Assembly (NCBI RefSeq): GCF_028750675.1
Contig: NZ_JAQQPZ010000013.1
Span: 897,753 to 961,752 of the forward strand
Direction of reading: 5' to 3'
Length of the DNA stretch: 64,000 nucleotides
DNA from: Shewanella metallivivens
GTDB taxonomy: Bacteria > Pseudomonadota > Gammaproteobacteria > Enterobacterales > Shewanellaceae
Below the pieces are notes generated by a model. That model saw only the letters and a program-made list of their open reading frames with translations, did no database searches and was not told the DNA's origin. The stretch's first letter is position 1. Each line of letters begins with the position of its first letter. Positions 19,272 to 29,123 of the stretch are shown in pieces. The position numbers were made by a program, and so were the translations under genes.

Positions 19272-19991
19272 TTATATTGCATTGACGTTTCGATATCCAT
19301 CTATCAACTGCTGCCAACATTGTTGTGAAAACGCAAGGCTTGGCAGTTTTGTTTGTTCTTTATTAAACGAACGCAATAACCTGTCTAAATTGGCCTGTTG
19401 CCAGCCTTTGTTTGGTTGGCGTAGTTCTCCGCGGTCAAAGTCGATTAAATAAAAACGCTCATGGGCTAATAAAATATTTTTGGCATTTAGATCTGCATGA
19501 TATACGCCACGCAGATGGAACTGAGCAATCAATTGGCCAAGGGCATACCACTGTTGTTCGGCTATAGGTTGTAGGCTCAAATAAGCGACCAAATCTTTTG
19601 CGCCAGCCACATGTTCAATCATAATATCAGCGCGATATCTAACATCAAAGCGCACGACATTGGCGGCGATGGGCCTTGGTACGGCAAAGCCTTCTTGGTG
19701 GAGCGTTTCAAGAATAGCTAGCTCTGCCATTGCACGGGTTTGCATAAGGCCTGTGTATAAATAACTGTCGCGGTTGAATTTTCCGATGAGCCCACCGCGC
19801 CAATAATGGCGTAGCACCCAAGTTTGCGCAGAGTCAGTTTTAACAAACCAGGTGGTGTAGCGCCCTTTTGATTGGCCTACTACAGCGTTTTTTGTTTGCC
19901 AAACGCTGACGGCAAAGTCTTGTGGTGTTAAGTCTTTAGCGCTGGGCTCGCACCAAGCGATATGGCCAACCGGGGTAGTTTTTATTTGCAT
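19272..19991 (-). CDS. kdkA: Kdo kinase
   Basis: 3-deoxy-D-manno-octulosonic acid kinase, 239 residues. It phosphorylates the 4-OH of the single Kdo in the LPS inner core, as in Haemophilus, Vibrio and Shewanella. The protein has the kinase-like fold of the WaaP/RIO group: VLRHYWRGGLIGKF as a lysine/glycine loop, catalytic GVYHADLNAKNILL (HxDxxxxN), and the metal-binding LIDFDRGELR. It sits tail-to-tail with waaA, five bases apart, the typical Shewanella arrangement. Confidence 0.95.
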   Translation of the reverse strand: MQIKTTPVGHIAWCEPSAKDLTPQDFAVSVWQTKNAVVGQSKGRYTTWFVKTDSAQTWVLRHYWRGGLIGKFNRDSYLYTGLMQTRAMAELAILETLHQEGFAVPRPIAANVVRFDVRYRADIMIEHVAGAKDLVAYLSLQPIAEQQWYALGQLIAQFHLRGVYHADLNAKNILLAHERFYLIDFDRGELRQPNKGWQQANLDRLLRSFNKEQTKLPSLAFSQQCWQQLIDGYRNVNAI

Positions 19992-20099
19992 CTAATTATC
20001 AAATAGCATGGGCTAGATTGTGGATCGAAATAACATTATACCTTAAGATCACTTACTTGCATTCCTTCCATCTTTTCATATAAGCATATTGGATATTCA

Positions 20100-21137
20100 A
20101 TGAAAGCTGACTTTAGTGCGATACGTTCATTATGTTTACTGCGTTTGTCAGCCATTGGCGATGTGTGTCACGCCGTTGCGATGGTTCAAGCGATCCAAAA
20201 ACGCTATCCAGACTTGGCCATTACATGGGTCATCGGTAAGGTTGAGTATCAATTACTTAAGCATTTACCGGGGATTCAGTTTGTTATTTTTGATAAATCA
20301 AAAGGCTGGCGTAGTTATGCTCAGCTACGTAGTGATTTAAAAGGTCAACATTTTGATGTGTTGCTGCATATGCAAGTAGCATTGAGAGCAACAATAGCAT
20401 CATTAATGATTAAGGCGCGTATTAGAGTAGGATTTGATAAAGCGCGCGCCAAAGAAGGTCAATGGCTGGTGACCAACTATGCTGTTGAACCGATTGCTGA
20501 ACCACATGTTTTAGATGGGTTTATGGGGTTTGCTAAAGCCATTGGTGTGACAGATTTAACCCCCAATTGGCATATTCCTGTGCCACAAGCTGATGCCGAT
20601 TTTGCTACTCAGCTTATTGGTAATGATAAGGTGTTAGTGATTTGCGCTGCTGCCAGTAAACCGGAGCGTAACTGGTTACCTGAACGTTATGCTGTCGTAG
20701 CCGATTATGCGATATCACAAGGTTATAAGGTGATGTTATGTGGTGGTCCCACGGCACTTGAGAAAAATTTAGCTGATGTTATTCAGTCTCATAGTCAACA
20801 CACTTTTGACAATCAAGTGGGTAAAACAAGCTTAACCCAATTATTAGCAGTATTAAAACAAGCAAGCTTGGTGCTTGCTCCAGATACAGGCCCATTGCAC
20901 ATGGCGGTCACTCAAGGTACACCTGTCATCGGTCTATATGCACATTCAAATCCTGGGCGGACTGGGCCATATTATTATCGTGACTACACCGTATCGATTT
21001 ATCATGAGGTGATAGCTCAACAGGTAGATGGTTTAATTAAATGGGGTAAACGAGCCAAAGGCGAGCATTTAATGGCGATGATTGAGGCTGATGAGGTGAT
21101 TCAAAGCATGAAAAAACTAATTGAAGAACGCGCCTGA
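20100..21137 (+). CDS. Glycosyltransferase family 9 (heptosyltransferase-like)
   Basis: 345-residue LPS core heptosyltransferase-type enzyme. The N-terminus LCLLRLSAIGDVCHAVAMVQA is the GT9 signature. The C-terminal half has CAAASKPERNWLPERYA, LCGGPTALEKN, GKTSLTQLLAVL and the nucleotide-sugar site LAPDTGPLHMAVTQGTPVIGLYAHSNPGRTGPY in order. It likely adds a heptose to the inner core. WaaC, WaaF or WaaQ-like specificity cannot be assigned by eye. Single gene with its own terminator. Confidence 0.92.
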   Translation: MKADFSAIRSLCLLRLSAIGDVCHAVAMVQAIQKRYPDLAITWVIGKVEYQLLKHLPGIQFVIFDKSKGWRSYAQLRSDLKGQHFDVLLHMQVALRATIASLMIKARIRVGFDKARAKEGQWLVTNYAVEPIAEPHVLDGFMGFAKAIGVTDLTPNWHIPVPQADADFATQLIGNDKVLVICAAASKPERNWLPERYAVVADYAISQGYKVMLCGGPTALEKNLADVIQSHSQHTFDNQVGKTSLTQLLAVLKQASLVLAPDTGPLHMAVTQGTPVIGLYAHSNPGRTGPYYYRDYTVSIYHEVIAQQVDGLIKWGKRAKGEHLMAMIEADEVIQSMKKLIEERA

Positions 21138-21150
21138 TTGAGCAAAGTAC

Positions 21151-21176
21151 AAACGCCACATTAAGTGGCGTTTTTT
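21151..21176 (+). terminator. Terminator after the GT9 gene
   Basis: AAACGCCAC/GTGGCGTTT stem, then six T. Confidence 0.9.
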
Positions 21177-21198
21177 GCATTTGCAAAATGTATTTGAG

Positions 21199-22068
21199 CT
21201 ATTTTTCTGTTTCTTTAGGTGTAATATTAAGCTTTTGTTTGAGCACGGTCGAACTTACATTAGGTGTGTAGTCAAAATAGACCATCTCACAGCTCACTTT
21301 AGGGTATTTTCCTTTCCAGTCAGAACCCACTGAGATCGCATCGATTTGATATTCATCTACGACTTTTTGCTTGTCTTTGTCAATTTGAGGAATCACTTCA
21401 TCAACGTATCGATTAGCTTCTAAAATTGAAATACGCTCTTCGAATGGAATAATCGGAGGGCGACCTTTTGATTTTTCAATCAGTTCATCTGTAGACACCC
21501 CCACAATCAAGTAATCGCATAAAGCCTTGGTGCTTTTTAAGATATTTAAATGCCCTTGATGAAAGATATCAAAACAACCTGAGGTATACATTCGACGGTA
21601 CATTTTGTTTGAGGTAGGTTTATTTGAAGGCTCTATTGACGCAAAATCACTTTTTAGGGTTGTTAATAGTTCCGCTGTAAAGATGGCGTCGAGTTGTAAC
21701 TCATCAGTTAAACTTGGTGCTTTAGGCCATTGATTATCTTTAAATTCTTTTCCGCAAAATTCGGTCGTAAACTCATAACGTGGAATAATATGAAAATGCA
21801 CAGCAGGATCAACCATCATCAACATTAGGTAGTTGACTTTGTGGCAGTCAAATCTGTGTGTTAACACACTCTCTATATCGGAAATTATCTGTTTTTGTTC
21901 ATTAGCGGCTTCGGTTGAAATACCTGAGTATTGGTGGACATTCTCTTTGCACACTAACACCATTGAACCAAGGGTGGGTTGGGCTGGTCTGAGTAACAGA
22001 TACCAGTGCTGATATGACTTAATTAAGCTTTGTGGGTAATCAAATTTTCGTAAAGTGGATTGGGGCAT
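21199..22068 (-). CDS. HIT-like domain fused to glycerol-3-phosphate cytidylyltransferase-like domain
   Basis: A 289-residue two-domain protein. Residues ~1-145 look like a HIT hydrolase/transferase. The motif reads AVHFHIIPRY (89-98), so the first His of HxHxH is Ala, while the second (H91, the position of the nucleophile) and third are present. Residues ~158-285 are a TagD/GCT-type nucleotidyltransferase. They carry the HxGH motif as FDIFHQGHLN (170-173) and a C-terminal NVSSTVLKQ in the place of the substrate-binding Ser-Thr motif. TagD enzymes make CDP-glycerol from glycerol-3-phosphate and CTP. The divergent neighbour is a CDP-glycerol glycerophosphotransferase-like protein, so the pair plausibly makes and uses CDP-glycerol. 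Other alcohol phosphates are possible. Confidence 0.82.
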   Translation of the reverse strand: MPQSTLRKFDYPQSLIKSYQHWYLLLRPAQPTLGSMVLVCKENVHQYSGISTEAANEQKQIISDIESVLTHRFDCHKVNYLMLMMVDPAVHFHIIPRYEFTTEFCGKEFKDNQWPKAPSLTDELQLDAIFTAELLTTLKSDFASIEPSNKPTSNKMYRRMYTSGCFDIFHQGHLNILKSTKALCDYLIVGVSTDELIEKSKGRPPIIPFEERISILEANRYVDEVIPQIDKDKQKVVDEYQIDAISVGSDWKGKYPKVSCEMVYFDYTPNVSSTVLKQKLNITPKETEK

Positions 22069-22230
22069 GATAGGGCTTTATTGTTCAAAAGTTTGTTTAT
22101 ATCTTAATTTATCAGCATCTATGAGTCTATCTAAGTAAGGGGATCTCAATGCTATCTTAAAATTTATATCGTTAATGACTATTTTAGACAGCCGTGATCA
22201 GTGACTTTAACAGAGATAACAATTTGTTGT

Positions 22231-22236
22231 TATAAT
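22231..22236 (+). promoter_or_regulatory. Possible -10 box of the glycerophosphotransferase gene
   Basis: A perfect TATAAT lies 60 bases before the ATG at 22296; no clear -35 accompanies it. Confidence 0.35.
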
Positions 22237-22295
22237 CAATTTTTGGCTGTAGCGCTGCAGCTATTTTCCGATCGTCCAAAAACTAAGAGAGTATT

Positions 22296-23369
22296 ATGTT
22301 TATCGTTTTCGATACATTAAATGTGTACTACATCCCACAGTATATGCCAGTCATTCAAGAGTTAACGCTTCGGGGGCACACCGTAAAATTAGTGTGTTAT
22401 AGCAGTAAAAATGACCAAGAAGCTCTGGCGAAAACATTTGATGAAGTCGGGGTAGAGTGTCTTTGGGTTGCAGATGCTCAAGAAGCTGAACAAGTCTATT
22501 TAACGATAAAGCCGGATTGGATATTTTTTGGTAATCAATTTCCGCACTTGGACTCAATACATCAATACTCTAAAACGGCTCAATTAGGCCATGGTGTCGG
22601 CCCTAAGCCTTCGTATTATCACAAATCTATTACGCCAATGACGGTGAGGTTTATTGAAGGTTCACTTCGGTTAGCGAAAATTAAACAGTATTACCCAAAT
22701 GATAACTTTATTGAAGTGGGGTTCTGTAAGCTCGATCCGTTATTTAAGCATCAAGATTTGGGGTTAGATTTAACAGCACTAGGGTTGGACGTCAGTAAAA
22801 AAACCATCCTGTATGCACCGACGTTTAATCCAAGTTCTCTAGAGTGCTTTCCTGATAATTGGCCTGATGACTTTAAAGAATATAACATCTTAATTAAGCC
22901 TCACTCTTTAACTCAAGTAAGAAAACAATATGCTAATCAACGGACTAAATTAGCTAAGTGGTCGGCATATCCAAATGTTTATGTTGCCAATGAAAACGAC
23001 ATCTCTTTGTTACCCTTTATTCAACATGCTGATATTTTATTGAGTGAAGCCTCGAGTACATTGTTTGAATTTGCTGCGGTCGATAGACCTGTGATTGTGT
23101 GTAACTTTTTTAAATTGAAATGGTCTTATCGGGGAATTTTTAAGTATCGTTTTGAGCAGCGTTTTGGTAAAGATAATGTGCTGTATAGCGATATTGGCCT
23201 TCATGTGGACAAATACAAGTCATTAATCAAAGCCATTCCAGAGCAGTTAGCTAATCCACAGGCTTACCAAGCCAATAGGCAGCGATATACCAAGGAGCAC
23301 GTAGGGCCTACTGATGGTTTGGCATCGGTGAGAATCGTAGATTATATTGAGGCATACGATAAGGCTTAA
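22296..23369 (+). CDS. CDP-glycerol glycerophosphotransferase-like protein (TagB/TagF family)
   Basis: 357 residues, covering the GT-B fold of the Glyphos_transf family that moves glycerol phosphate from CDP-glycerol to a polymer or sugar. Diagnostic pieces are QLGHGVGPKPSYY with the catalytic-type His, LYAPTFNPSSLE, LIKPHSLTQ with the second conserved His, and DILLSEASSTLFEFAAVDRPVI. No signal peptide or full transmembrane helix is seen, so it should work at the cytosolic membrane face. Wall teichoic acid is absent from Gram-negatives, so the acceptor here is presumably an LPS core or surface polysaccharide. It is divergent from the cytidylyltransferase fusion. Confidence 0.85.
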   Translation: MFIVFDTLNVYYIPQYMPVIQELTLRGHTVKLVCYSSKNDQEALAKTFDEVGVECLWVADAQEAEQVYLTIKPDWIFFGNQFPHLDSIHQYSKTAQLGHGVGPKPSYYHKSITPMTVRFIEGSLRLAKIKQYYPNDNFIEVGFCKLDPLFKHQDLGLDLTALGLDVSKKTILYAPTFNPSSLECFPDNWPDDFKEYNILIKPHSLTQVRKQYANQRTKLAKWSAYPNVYVANENDISLLPFIQHADILLSEASSTLFEFAAVDRPVIVCNFFKLKWSYRGIFKYRFEQRFGKDNVLYSDIGLHVDKYKSLIKAIPEQLANPQAYQANRQRYTKEHVGPTDGLASVRIVDYIEAYDKA

Positions 23370-23405
23370 GTGTTGCGAGTCATCGGGTGATTAACAAAAG
23401 ATATA

Positions 23406-23437
23406 AAAAAGGCAGAACGTAAATGTTCTGCCTTTTT
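23406..23437. terminator. Bidirectional terminator between glycerophosphotransferase and yjbH genes
   Basis: AAAAAGGCAGAAC/GTTCTGCCTTTTT: A run on one side and T run on the other serve both convergent genes. Confidence 0.92.
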
Positions 23438-23458
23438 AATACGAGGTATAAACGTAGG

Positions 23459-25648
23459 TTATTTCACGGTACTTGGTTTGTTTAGCCAAGGTGCTCTAGC
23501 ATCAGTACCACCATAGAGCTCAAACTTGCGCCCGAGTTTTTGGCCGCCGTCTCGTGTTAATGGTTGCCAAGCTAAATTGCCACGGTTTGATACTGGCGTA
23601 GGCAAGATTGCATCGAAAGGAATGGATATATAAAACCCTTTGGTGAAACTACCTTCACCAAACTCTTCAGCAGAGAGGTTGGTTTTAGATGCAAAGGCGC
23701 CCACAATAACGCCGCTGTCAAACTGCTTAGAAAAGTCTACAGTAAAACCACGGTCCTCGGCTAAATACTGGCCGTAACTGACTTTAAGTAGTACATCATC
23801 AAACCATTTTGGCTGGTAATAGACACTGGCGTGTCCTGTAAAGGTACCTGTTTGTGCTCTGTAATAGCGACTTGAATCAGCATCATAGTTGATTTCATTT
23901 TCGAAGAAACCAAATATGTTGTCTGGATCGCGTTGTTTGACATAGTTTGCGTCAATACCAAATGCCCACTCGCTGTCTAATGGACGATATAAAACTTCAC
24001 CACCCACACCGCCAAACATCATTTCGAGATAACCAATATATGCCTGAGCATAAATATTCTCACTTAGCTTGTCTAACCAAGTTAGTTGCAAGTTATCCAC
24101 TCGTACGGGTGTGTCTGATACATATTGCCTCACTAAGGTTCTAACACGTTTAAGATCCGTGCCATCGGGCGGTGTTTCGTATTTAAATTCATCATAGTTA
24201 TCGAATAAATTAATATAAATAGAGCTACTGACTTCAATATTGTCTGTTAACCAGCGACCTGCAGAACCATTAATACCGAAATTAAAGAGATAGAAGTTTT
24301 CAGATCCACCAAAAGACTGAGCCAGTTTCGGCGCAAAACCATAATTCCATTGCTTAGGTGTTTCCCAATCAGGCATGTCGGTTGGCACTACAGGTTCTAC
24401 AATGGTGGTGCTGTCTTCAATATTGGCATCAATATATTCATGTTGTACTACGCTTTTGAATTGCTTTGCATCAATATGAGTTTCGGTCGTCGGTAAGTGG
24501 CCCAGTTCTTCAATGATCTTGAAGGTATTGGCTTGTGGAAATTGATTGGCTAAAATTCGTCCGGCACGATCATGCGCATGTTTTCTGTCACGGTACTTAG
24601 TTTGGGTCGCAACAATAGTGACTTCATCATTTTTGATGTAAATCTTGGCCCCTTTGTAGCCCGCATCAAAGGCTAATTGCTTATTAAGCTCGGGTAGATC
24701 AACTTTGCGATCAGCAAGGTCTGGCTTGTCGTTAATGATTTGCTTTGGTGATTCGCGCCAATTTGATTTTAAGTCATTAAAGTTTGTCGATAAGCTAAAT
24801 CCTAGTGTTACGGTATTACCACGCTCGTAACTTAATCTAAAATCTCCCCAATTACTGACTCGATACAATAAGCCGAAATTAAAAGGGCTGCTTTGTGTTA
24901 ACTCATTACCTGTGCGCAGTGCGGCAAAGTCAGATTGATAGTCGTTACCATCATATTCTACTTTTAAGCGTAATGGTGCCCAGGGTGTTTGGTATTCAAT
25001 ACCAGCAAAAACAGCGCTACAGCCTTTGAACCAACGTTCAAAGTCAATATCGCCCCCCGTGCCTTTATAGCCCGTGTTTCGATTACAATCTACTGACGTT
25101 GCTTTGTCTGAATCACTGAAATTACCGCGATTACCGATGTAACCCCAAGCAAAACCAACCGTAGCATCGAATGGGCCGAAACTTTTGGTCATGGCAATAT
25201 ATTCACTATCAAATAAACCTGTTCCGCCAATATCTCTTATGCCGATAGAGGTTTCGGGTATCCAGTAGCTTTCTTCCAATAAACGTAATTTAACGTCGAT
25301 GCCTTTGTCTGTGTAATAGGTATCACCACTAAAGCTTGGGTCATTACTGTAGAGTACGTCAGGTACTTGAGTGTAGCGTATGGTGGTTTCTAGCCATGGG
25401 AATAATTGCAACGACATTGCAGCATGGTAATAGTCTTCATTGAAGGTTGCACTGACATTATATTCACCTTCGGCTGCCATTCTGCCCGTTGGCATTTGAA
25501 TGAGGCCCACGCCACCAAAATCATATTGCGAAGGTGTCAGCTTTGGCGTTGATAGTTCATCGCTGTGCGCTGTGGCACTGATAGCAATCCCGCTTACCAT
25601 GAATGAAATGGCAAAAACAGAAGAGACAGTTTGCTTTGCTTGATTCAT
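23459..25648 (-). CDS. yjbH: YjbH/GfcD-family outer-membrane exopolysaccharide protein
   Basis: Large exported beta-barrel protein of 729 residues. A signal peptide (MNQAKQTVSSVFAISFMVSG...) is followed by GVGLIQMPTGRMAAEGEYNV, the typical YjbH N-terminus. Many alternating aromatic/polar strands follow, ending with RFELYGGTDARAPWLNKP-like sequence. The product is thought to help export or modify an extracellular polysaccharide. ATG 25648 begins two bases after the yjbG stop; the in-frame TTG at 25663 would overlap yjbG and is unlikely. Last gene of yjbEFGH. Confidence 0.9.
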   Translation of the reverse strand: MNQAKQTVSSVFAISFMVSGIAISATAHSDELSTPKLTPSQYDFGGVGLIQMPTGRMAAEGEYNVSATFNEDYYHAAMSLQLFPWLETTIRYTQVPDVLYSNDPSFSGDTYYTDKGIDVKLRLLEESYWIPETSIGIRDIGGTGLFDSEYIAMTKSFGPFDATVGFAWGYIGNRGNFSDSDKATSVDCNRNTGYKGTGGDIDFERWFKGCSAVFAGIEYQTPWAPLRLKVEYDGNDYQSDFAALRTGNELTQSSPFNFGLLYRVSNWGDFRLSYERGNTVTLGFSLSTNFNDLKSNWRESPKQIINDKPDLADRKVDLPELNKQLAFDAGYKGAKIYIKNDEVTIVATQTKYRDRKHAHDRAGRILANQFPQANTFKIIEELGHLPTTETHIDAKQFKSVVQHEYIDANIEDSTTIVEPVVPTDMPDWETPKQWNYGFAPKLAQSFGGSENFYLFNFGINGSAGRWLTDNIEVSSSIYINLFDNYDEFKYETPPDGTDLKRVRTLVRQYVSDTPVRVDNLQLTWLDKLSENIYAQAYIGYLEMMFGGVGGEVLYRPLDSEWAFGIDANYVKQRDPDNIFGFFENEINYDADSSRYYRAQTGTFTGHASVYYQPKWFDDVLLKVSYGQYLAEDRGFTVDFSKQFDSGVIVGAFASKTNLSAEEFGEGSFTKGFYISIPFDAILPTPVSNRGNLAWQPLTRDGGQKLGRKFELYGGTDARAPWLNKPSTVK

Positions 25649-25650
25649 GG

Positions 25651-26427
25651 TTAACGTATCCAATGTTTTAATAATTCGAGTATTTGCTGGTTTAATGCTT
25701 GTTCGTTTTCTCTCACGCCTTGAAATTCTAAGTAAACAATTGCACCAGGGGCAATATCAATATGTTGCTTATTCCAGTAAGCAATAGGGTATTGATGCAA
25801 TGTACCATCGGGCTGAATTAACCAAGCGAAACTGTTATTTGAATCACTTAATGGCATTGCGTTATCTAGGTATTCGTTGGCGTGTTGTCTCAGCTCAAAT
25901 GGTTGTGAGCCATTTTGAGTGACCGCCCCTAATATTGTGACATCTTTAGGTTTAGTTGGGAGCGTGAGTAAATATGAGCCGTTTATAAGCGGATTTAAGG
26001 CAGCTTTTAACCGAATAGAATCATAATCTAATGGGATGAATTCACGCTTTAGAAATTGCTGATTTTCAATCCAGGCCGACAACGATTTTAACGATTGAAT
26101 ATGCTCAGGTTTTCCCATGTCGGTATATTGGGTTTTCAGTGCATTTAACACATTACGTTTCTTTTGTTCAAATGCGCTTTCGCTGCTGTAATCGTACAAC
26201 GCCGCCCCTAGCCAATATATTGCTTCTGGCTGAGTTGTCATTGCAATACTGTGACTGTTTACAAGGCTGTCTTGTATGATCTGTACTAAGCGTGGTGCTT
26301 GTTCATATTGCAATGTAATGGGGGATTTATTGTGAACGGTTTGGGTTACCGTAATTAACGTTGAGGCGTGAGTGTATGGCGTGCAAAACACCAATAAAAA
26401 TAAGCATATTTGAATTAACGGCTTCAT
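25651..26427 (-). CDS. yjbG: YjbG/GfcC-family capsule biosynthesis protein
   Basis: Periplasmic protein of 258 residues with a signal peptide (cleavage near THA). It resembles GfcC/YjbG, which has two beta-grasp (SLBB-like) domains and a C-terminal amphipathic helix. The C-terminal block PGAIVYLEFQGVRENEQALNQQILELLKHW fits that description. Its start overlaps the yjbF stop as ATGA, and its stop is two bases before the yjbH start, so the three are translationally linked. Confidence 0.88.
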   Translation of the reverse strand: MKPLIQICLFLLVFCTPYTHASTLITVTQTVHNKSPITLQYEQAPRLVQIIQDSLVNSHSIAMTTQPEAIYWLGAALYDYSSESAFEQKKRNVLNALKTQYTDMGKPEHIQSLKSLSAWIENQQFLKREFIPLDYDSIRLKAALNPLINGSYLLTLPTKPKDVTILGAVTQNGSQPFELRQHANEYLDNAMPLSDSNNSFAWLIQPDGTLHQYPIAYWNKQHIDIAPGAIVYLEFQGVRENEQALNQQILELLKHWIR

Positions 26428-27143
26428 TTAACGTCCTTAAATCCATAAGGCTTCAAAAGAGTAATGTCGATATAAGGTAAGTTAGGGGCTATCTTCTGAT
26501 AACTTTTCATAACAGCGCCATTTGCAGCATCAACCCAAAATTGATTGTCGTATTCAAGGTCGAGACTCGGGATAACAACATGTTCATTAAATTTCTTAAG
26601 GTTTAACGGGTTATCATTAATGATTACCGTTTCATCAGCTACGAAGCTAAATGTAGACTGTTGTTCATAGTTAATATGGTAGCCAGGTTGCCAATCGATA
26701 GTGCTTTGCCAATGCAGTGGCGTGCTGTTTAAGTGTAGGCCTAATACAAGCGGATCTTGCTGCTCACTAATGAGTTGAATACGGTTACCATAAAATAGGT
26801 TAACTGTTTTAAGAAGGCGTCCGTTACGTGTAACCAACATTCCAGCATCCGACGATATCCATTTTAATTCAATATTCTTGGCATCGGGAGGTGTTTCGGG
26901 AAGTGTCAGAGGTGTTTCTGCAAGAGCTAGTAATACATAGGCACGGTGTGAATCGTTTACTCTCACATAAATGCTAGAGTAGGGAGTTTGTTCGATTTCA
27001 GCTGCTGAAATAGTATCGTCTGGTAAACCGACAACGCTTTCCTTAAGCATGTCACCAATTTGAACAAAAGTATTGCTACAACCGGTTAAAGTAAAAAGGA
27101 AGAGAACGAGGAGTAAATATTTTTGATGAAAAATTGAAGACAT
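26424..27143 (-). CDS. yjbF: YjbF/GfcB-family lipoprotein
   Basis: Lipoprotein of 239 residues with lipobox LTGC at the end of its signal peptide; the next residues SN favour outer-membrane sorting. The rest is beta-rich and matches the YjbF/GfcB group in size and order within the operon. Function in polysaccharide secretion is inferred from the family. Stop overlaps the yjbG start. Confidence 0.87.
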   Translation of the reverse strand: MSSIFHQKYLLLVLFLFTLTGCSNTFVQIGDMLKESVVGLPDDTISAAEIEQTPYSSIYVRVNDSHRAYVLLALAETPLTLPETPPDAKNIELKWISSDAGMLVTRNGRLLKTVNLFYGNRIQLISEQQDPLVLGLHLNSTPLHWQSTIDWQPGYHINYEQQSTFSFVADETVIINDNPLNLKKFNEHVVIPSLDLEYDNQFWVDAANGAVMKSYQKIAPNLPYIDITLLKPYGFKDVK

Positions 27144-27188
27144 ACGAGCTCAATTCCTTAAGCTATGGTGCAACAATGGTGGAAAATA

Positions 27189-27216
27189 AAAAAGCACATT
27201 AAAAAATGTGCTTTTT
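27189..27216 (-). terminator. Terminator between yjbE and yjbF
   Basis: AAAAAGCACATT/AATGTGCTTTTT with a T run on both strands, inside the yjbEFGH operon. It probably lets most transcripts stop after yjbE, with partial read-through into yjbFGH. Confidence 0.85.
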
Positions 27217-27233
27217 TTTATAAAGTTACGAAT

Positions 27234-27500
27234 TTAGTTAGATACTGAAGTCGTAGTAGTACCTGTACCTGTACTTGTTGTAGTGGTGCCGGTACCCGTA
27301 CCGTTACCACTTTCTTCATTGCTGTCATTTACTGCAGCAGCAATAACACCTACAGTAATAGCACCTGCGACAACAGCTGTACCAACCGTAACACCGCTAC
27401 CTACAGTTGAAGTTGTTGATTCAGTTGTAACACCGTCTTCTGCTTGAGCTGAACCGATCATTAATAAAGCTGCTGTTAACGCGATAACTGATTTTTTCAT
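27234..27500 (-). CDS. yjbE: YjbE/GfcA-like small secreted Thr/Gly-rich protein
   Basis: An 88-residue exported protein: signal peptide (cleavage after AQA), a hydrophobic Gly/Ala/Val segment, then a low-complexity tail of Thr, Gly and Ser (GTGTGTTTTSTGTG). This is the layout of YjbE/GfcA, the first gene of yjbEFGH-type operons. ATG 27500 has GGGAAG upstream; the in-frame TTG at 27506 is less likely. It is followed by a terminator, so it is probably made in excess over YjbFGH. Confidence 0.82.
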   Translation of the reverse strand: MKKSVIALTAALLMIGSAQAEDGVTTESTTSTVGSGVTVGTAVVAGAITVGVIAAAVNDSNEESGNGTGTGTTTTSTGTGTTTTSVSN

Positions 27501-27705
27501 ATTCAAAGTCTTCCCATAATTTGTCCAAACACACCTAATGGAAGATTAGCATATAATCGACTCACTTCCATATATAATTCGATACTAATGCTTAATAAAT
27601 ATCCAGCGAGATCGAATTGCTAATTTACACGATTTTAATTTTTTTTACAAAAACAGTTTAATTAAAGATCAATTACAATTGGGTTGAATGGTAATGAGCT
27701 GTTAA

Positions 27706-28248
<543 letters not shown>

Positions 28249-28256
28249 CATTCAAT

Positions 28257-28294
28257 AAACCATATTGCTCTGAGGAAAAGTGCAATATGGTTTT
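28257..28294. terminator. Bidirectional hairpin between coaD and mutM
   Basis: AAACCATATTGC pairs with GCAATATGGTTT around a 13-base loop; short T run on the plus side. Confidence 0.75.
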
Positions 28295-28298
28295 ATTC

Positions 28299-29114
28299 CT
28301 ATCGCTGCTGGCAGATGCCGCAAAATACTGTGGTGCGTTGGCCTAGTTTTATTTCACTTAATATATTGCCACACTGGGTGCAGGTTTCGTTGCCTCGACC
28401 GTATACATGTAGCTTTTGGGCAAAATAGCCTGGTTTCCCGTCTGCATTCGTAAAGTCTTTTAGGGTAGTGCCGCCTTGCTTTATGGCATGGGCTAAAATT
28501 TGTTTTACTTCGGTGACTAATACAGTTAATTGCTCAATACCAATGCTACCCGCTTCGGCCTGTGGGTGAATGCCCGCTGCAAATAAGGCTTCATTGGCAT
28601 AAATGTTACCGACACCGACCACAATGTGATTATCCATTAGGCACAGTTTAATGGCTTTCTTTTTGCCTTTTAATGCAGCTTGTAGCTGTTGCGGGCTAAA
28701 CGCTGCACTTAATGGTTCTGGCCCTAATTTTGACAGCAATGGATGGGCGTCTTCGGGCAGCTCATACCATAGCCAGGCGCCAAATCGTCTGGGATCATTA
28801 AAGCGAAGCATACGGCCATTTTCTAACACTAAGTCAATGTGGTCATGTTTTTCTGCAGGCGTGTTACGCGGCAAAATACGTAAGCTTCCTGACATGCCTA
28901 AGTGGACGATCGTCATGCCTGCATGGGTGTCGATTAGTAAATATTTAGCGCGGCGACGCACATTGTTAATGCGTTGCCCGACAATATTTTGTGCCACATC
29001 TGGTACCGGCCAACGCAGTGAACTGTTACGTACTATCAGCTCACTGACCGTTTGCTCTATAAGGTAAGGGCTTATCCCTTGTCGGGTAACTTCAACTTCT
29101 GGTAATTCAGGCAT
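28299..29114 (-). CDS. mutM: Formamidopyrimidine-DNA glycosylase
   Basis: Base-excision repair enzyme for 8-oxoguanine and other oxidised purines. The catalytic N-terminal proline is in MPELPEVEV (P1 after Met removal, E2). The conserved lysine is in RRAKYLLI, the H2TH region is [17 protein letters not shown], and the C-terminal zinc finger has four Cys ([24 protein letters not shown]). 271 residues as expected. Nine bases separate it from the upstream small membrane protein gene, probably one transcript. Confidence 0.98.
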   Translation of the reverse strand: MPELPEVEVTRQGISPYLIEQTVSELIVRNSSLRWPVPDVAQNIVGQRINNVRRRAKYLLIDTHAGMTIVHLGMSGSLRILPRNTPAEKHDHIDLVLENGRMLRFNDPRRFGAWLWYELPEDAHPLLSKLGPEPLSAAFSPQQLQAALKGKKKAIKLCLMDNHIVVGVGNIYANEALFAAGIHPQAEAGSIGIEQLTVLVTEVKQILAHAIKQGGTTLKDFTNADGKPGYFAQKLHVYGRGNETCTQCGNILSEIKLGQRTTVFCGICQQR

Positions 29115-29123
29115 AAAAACTCA

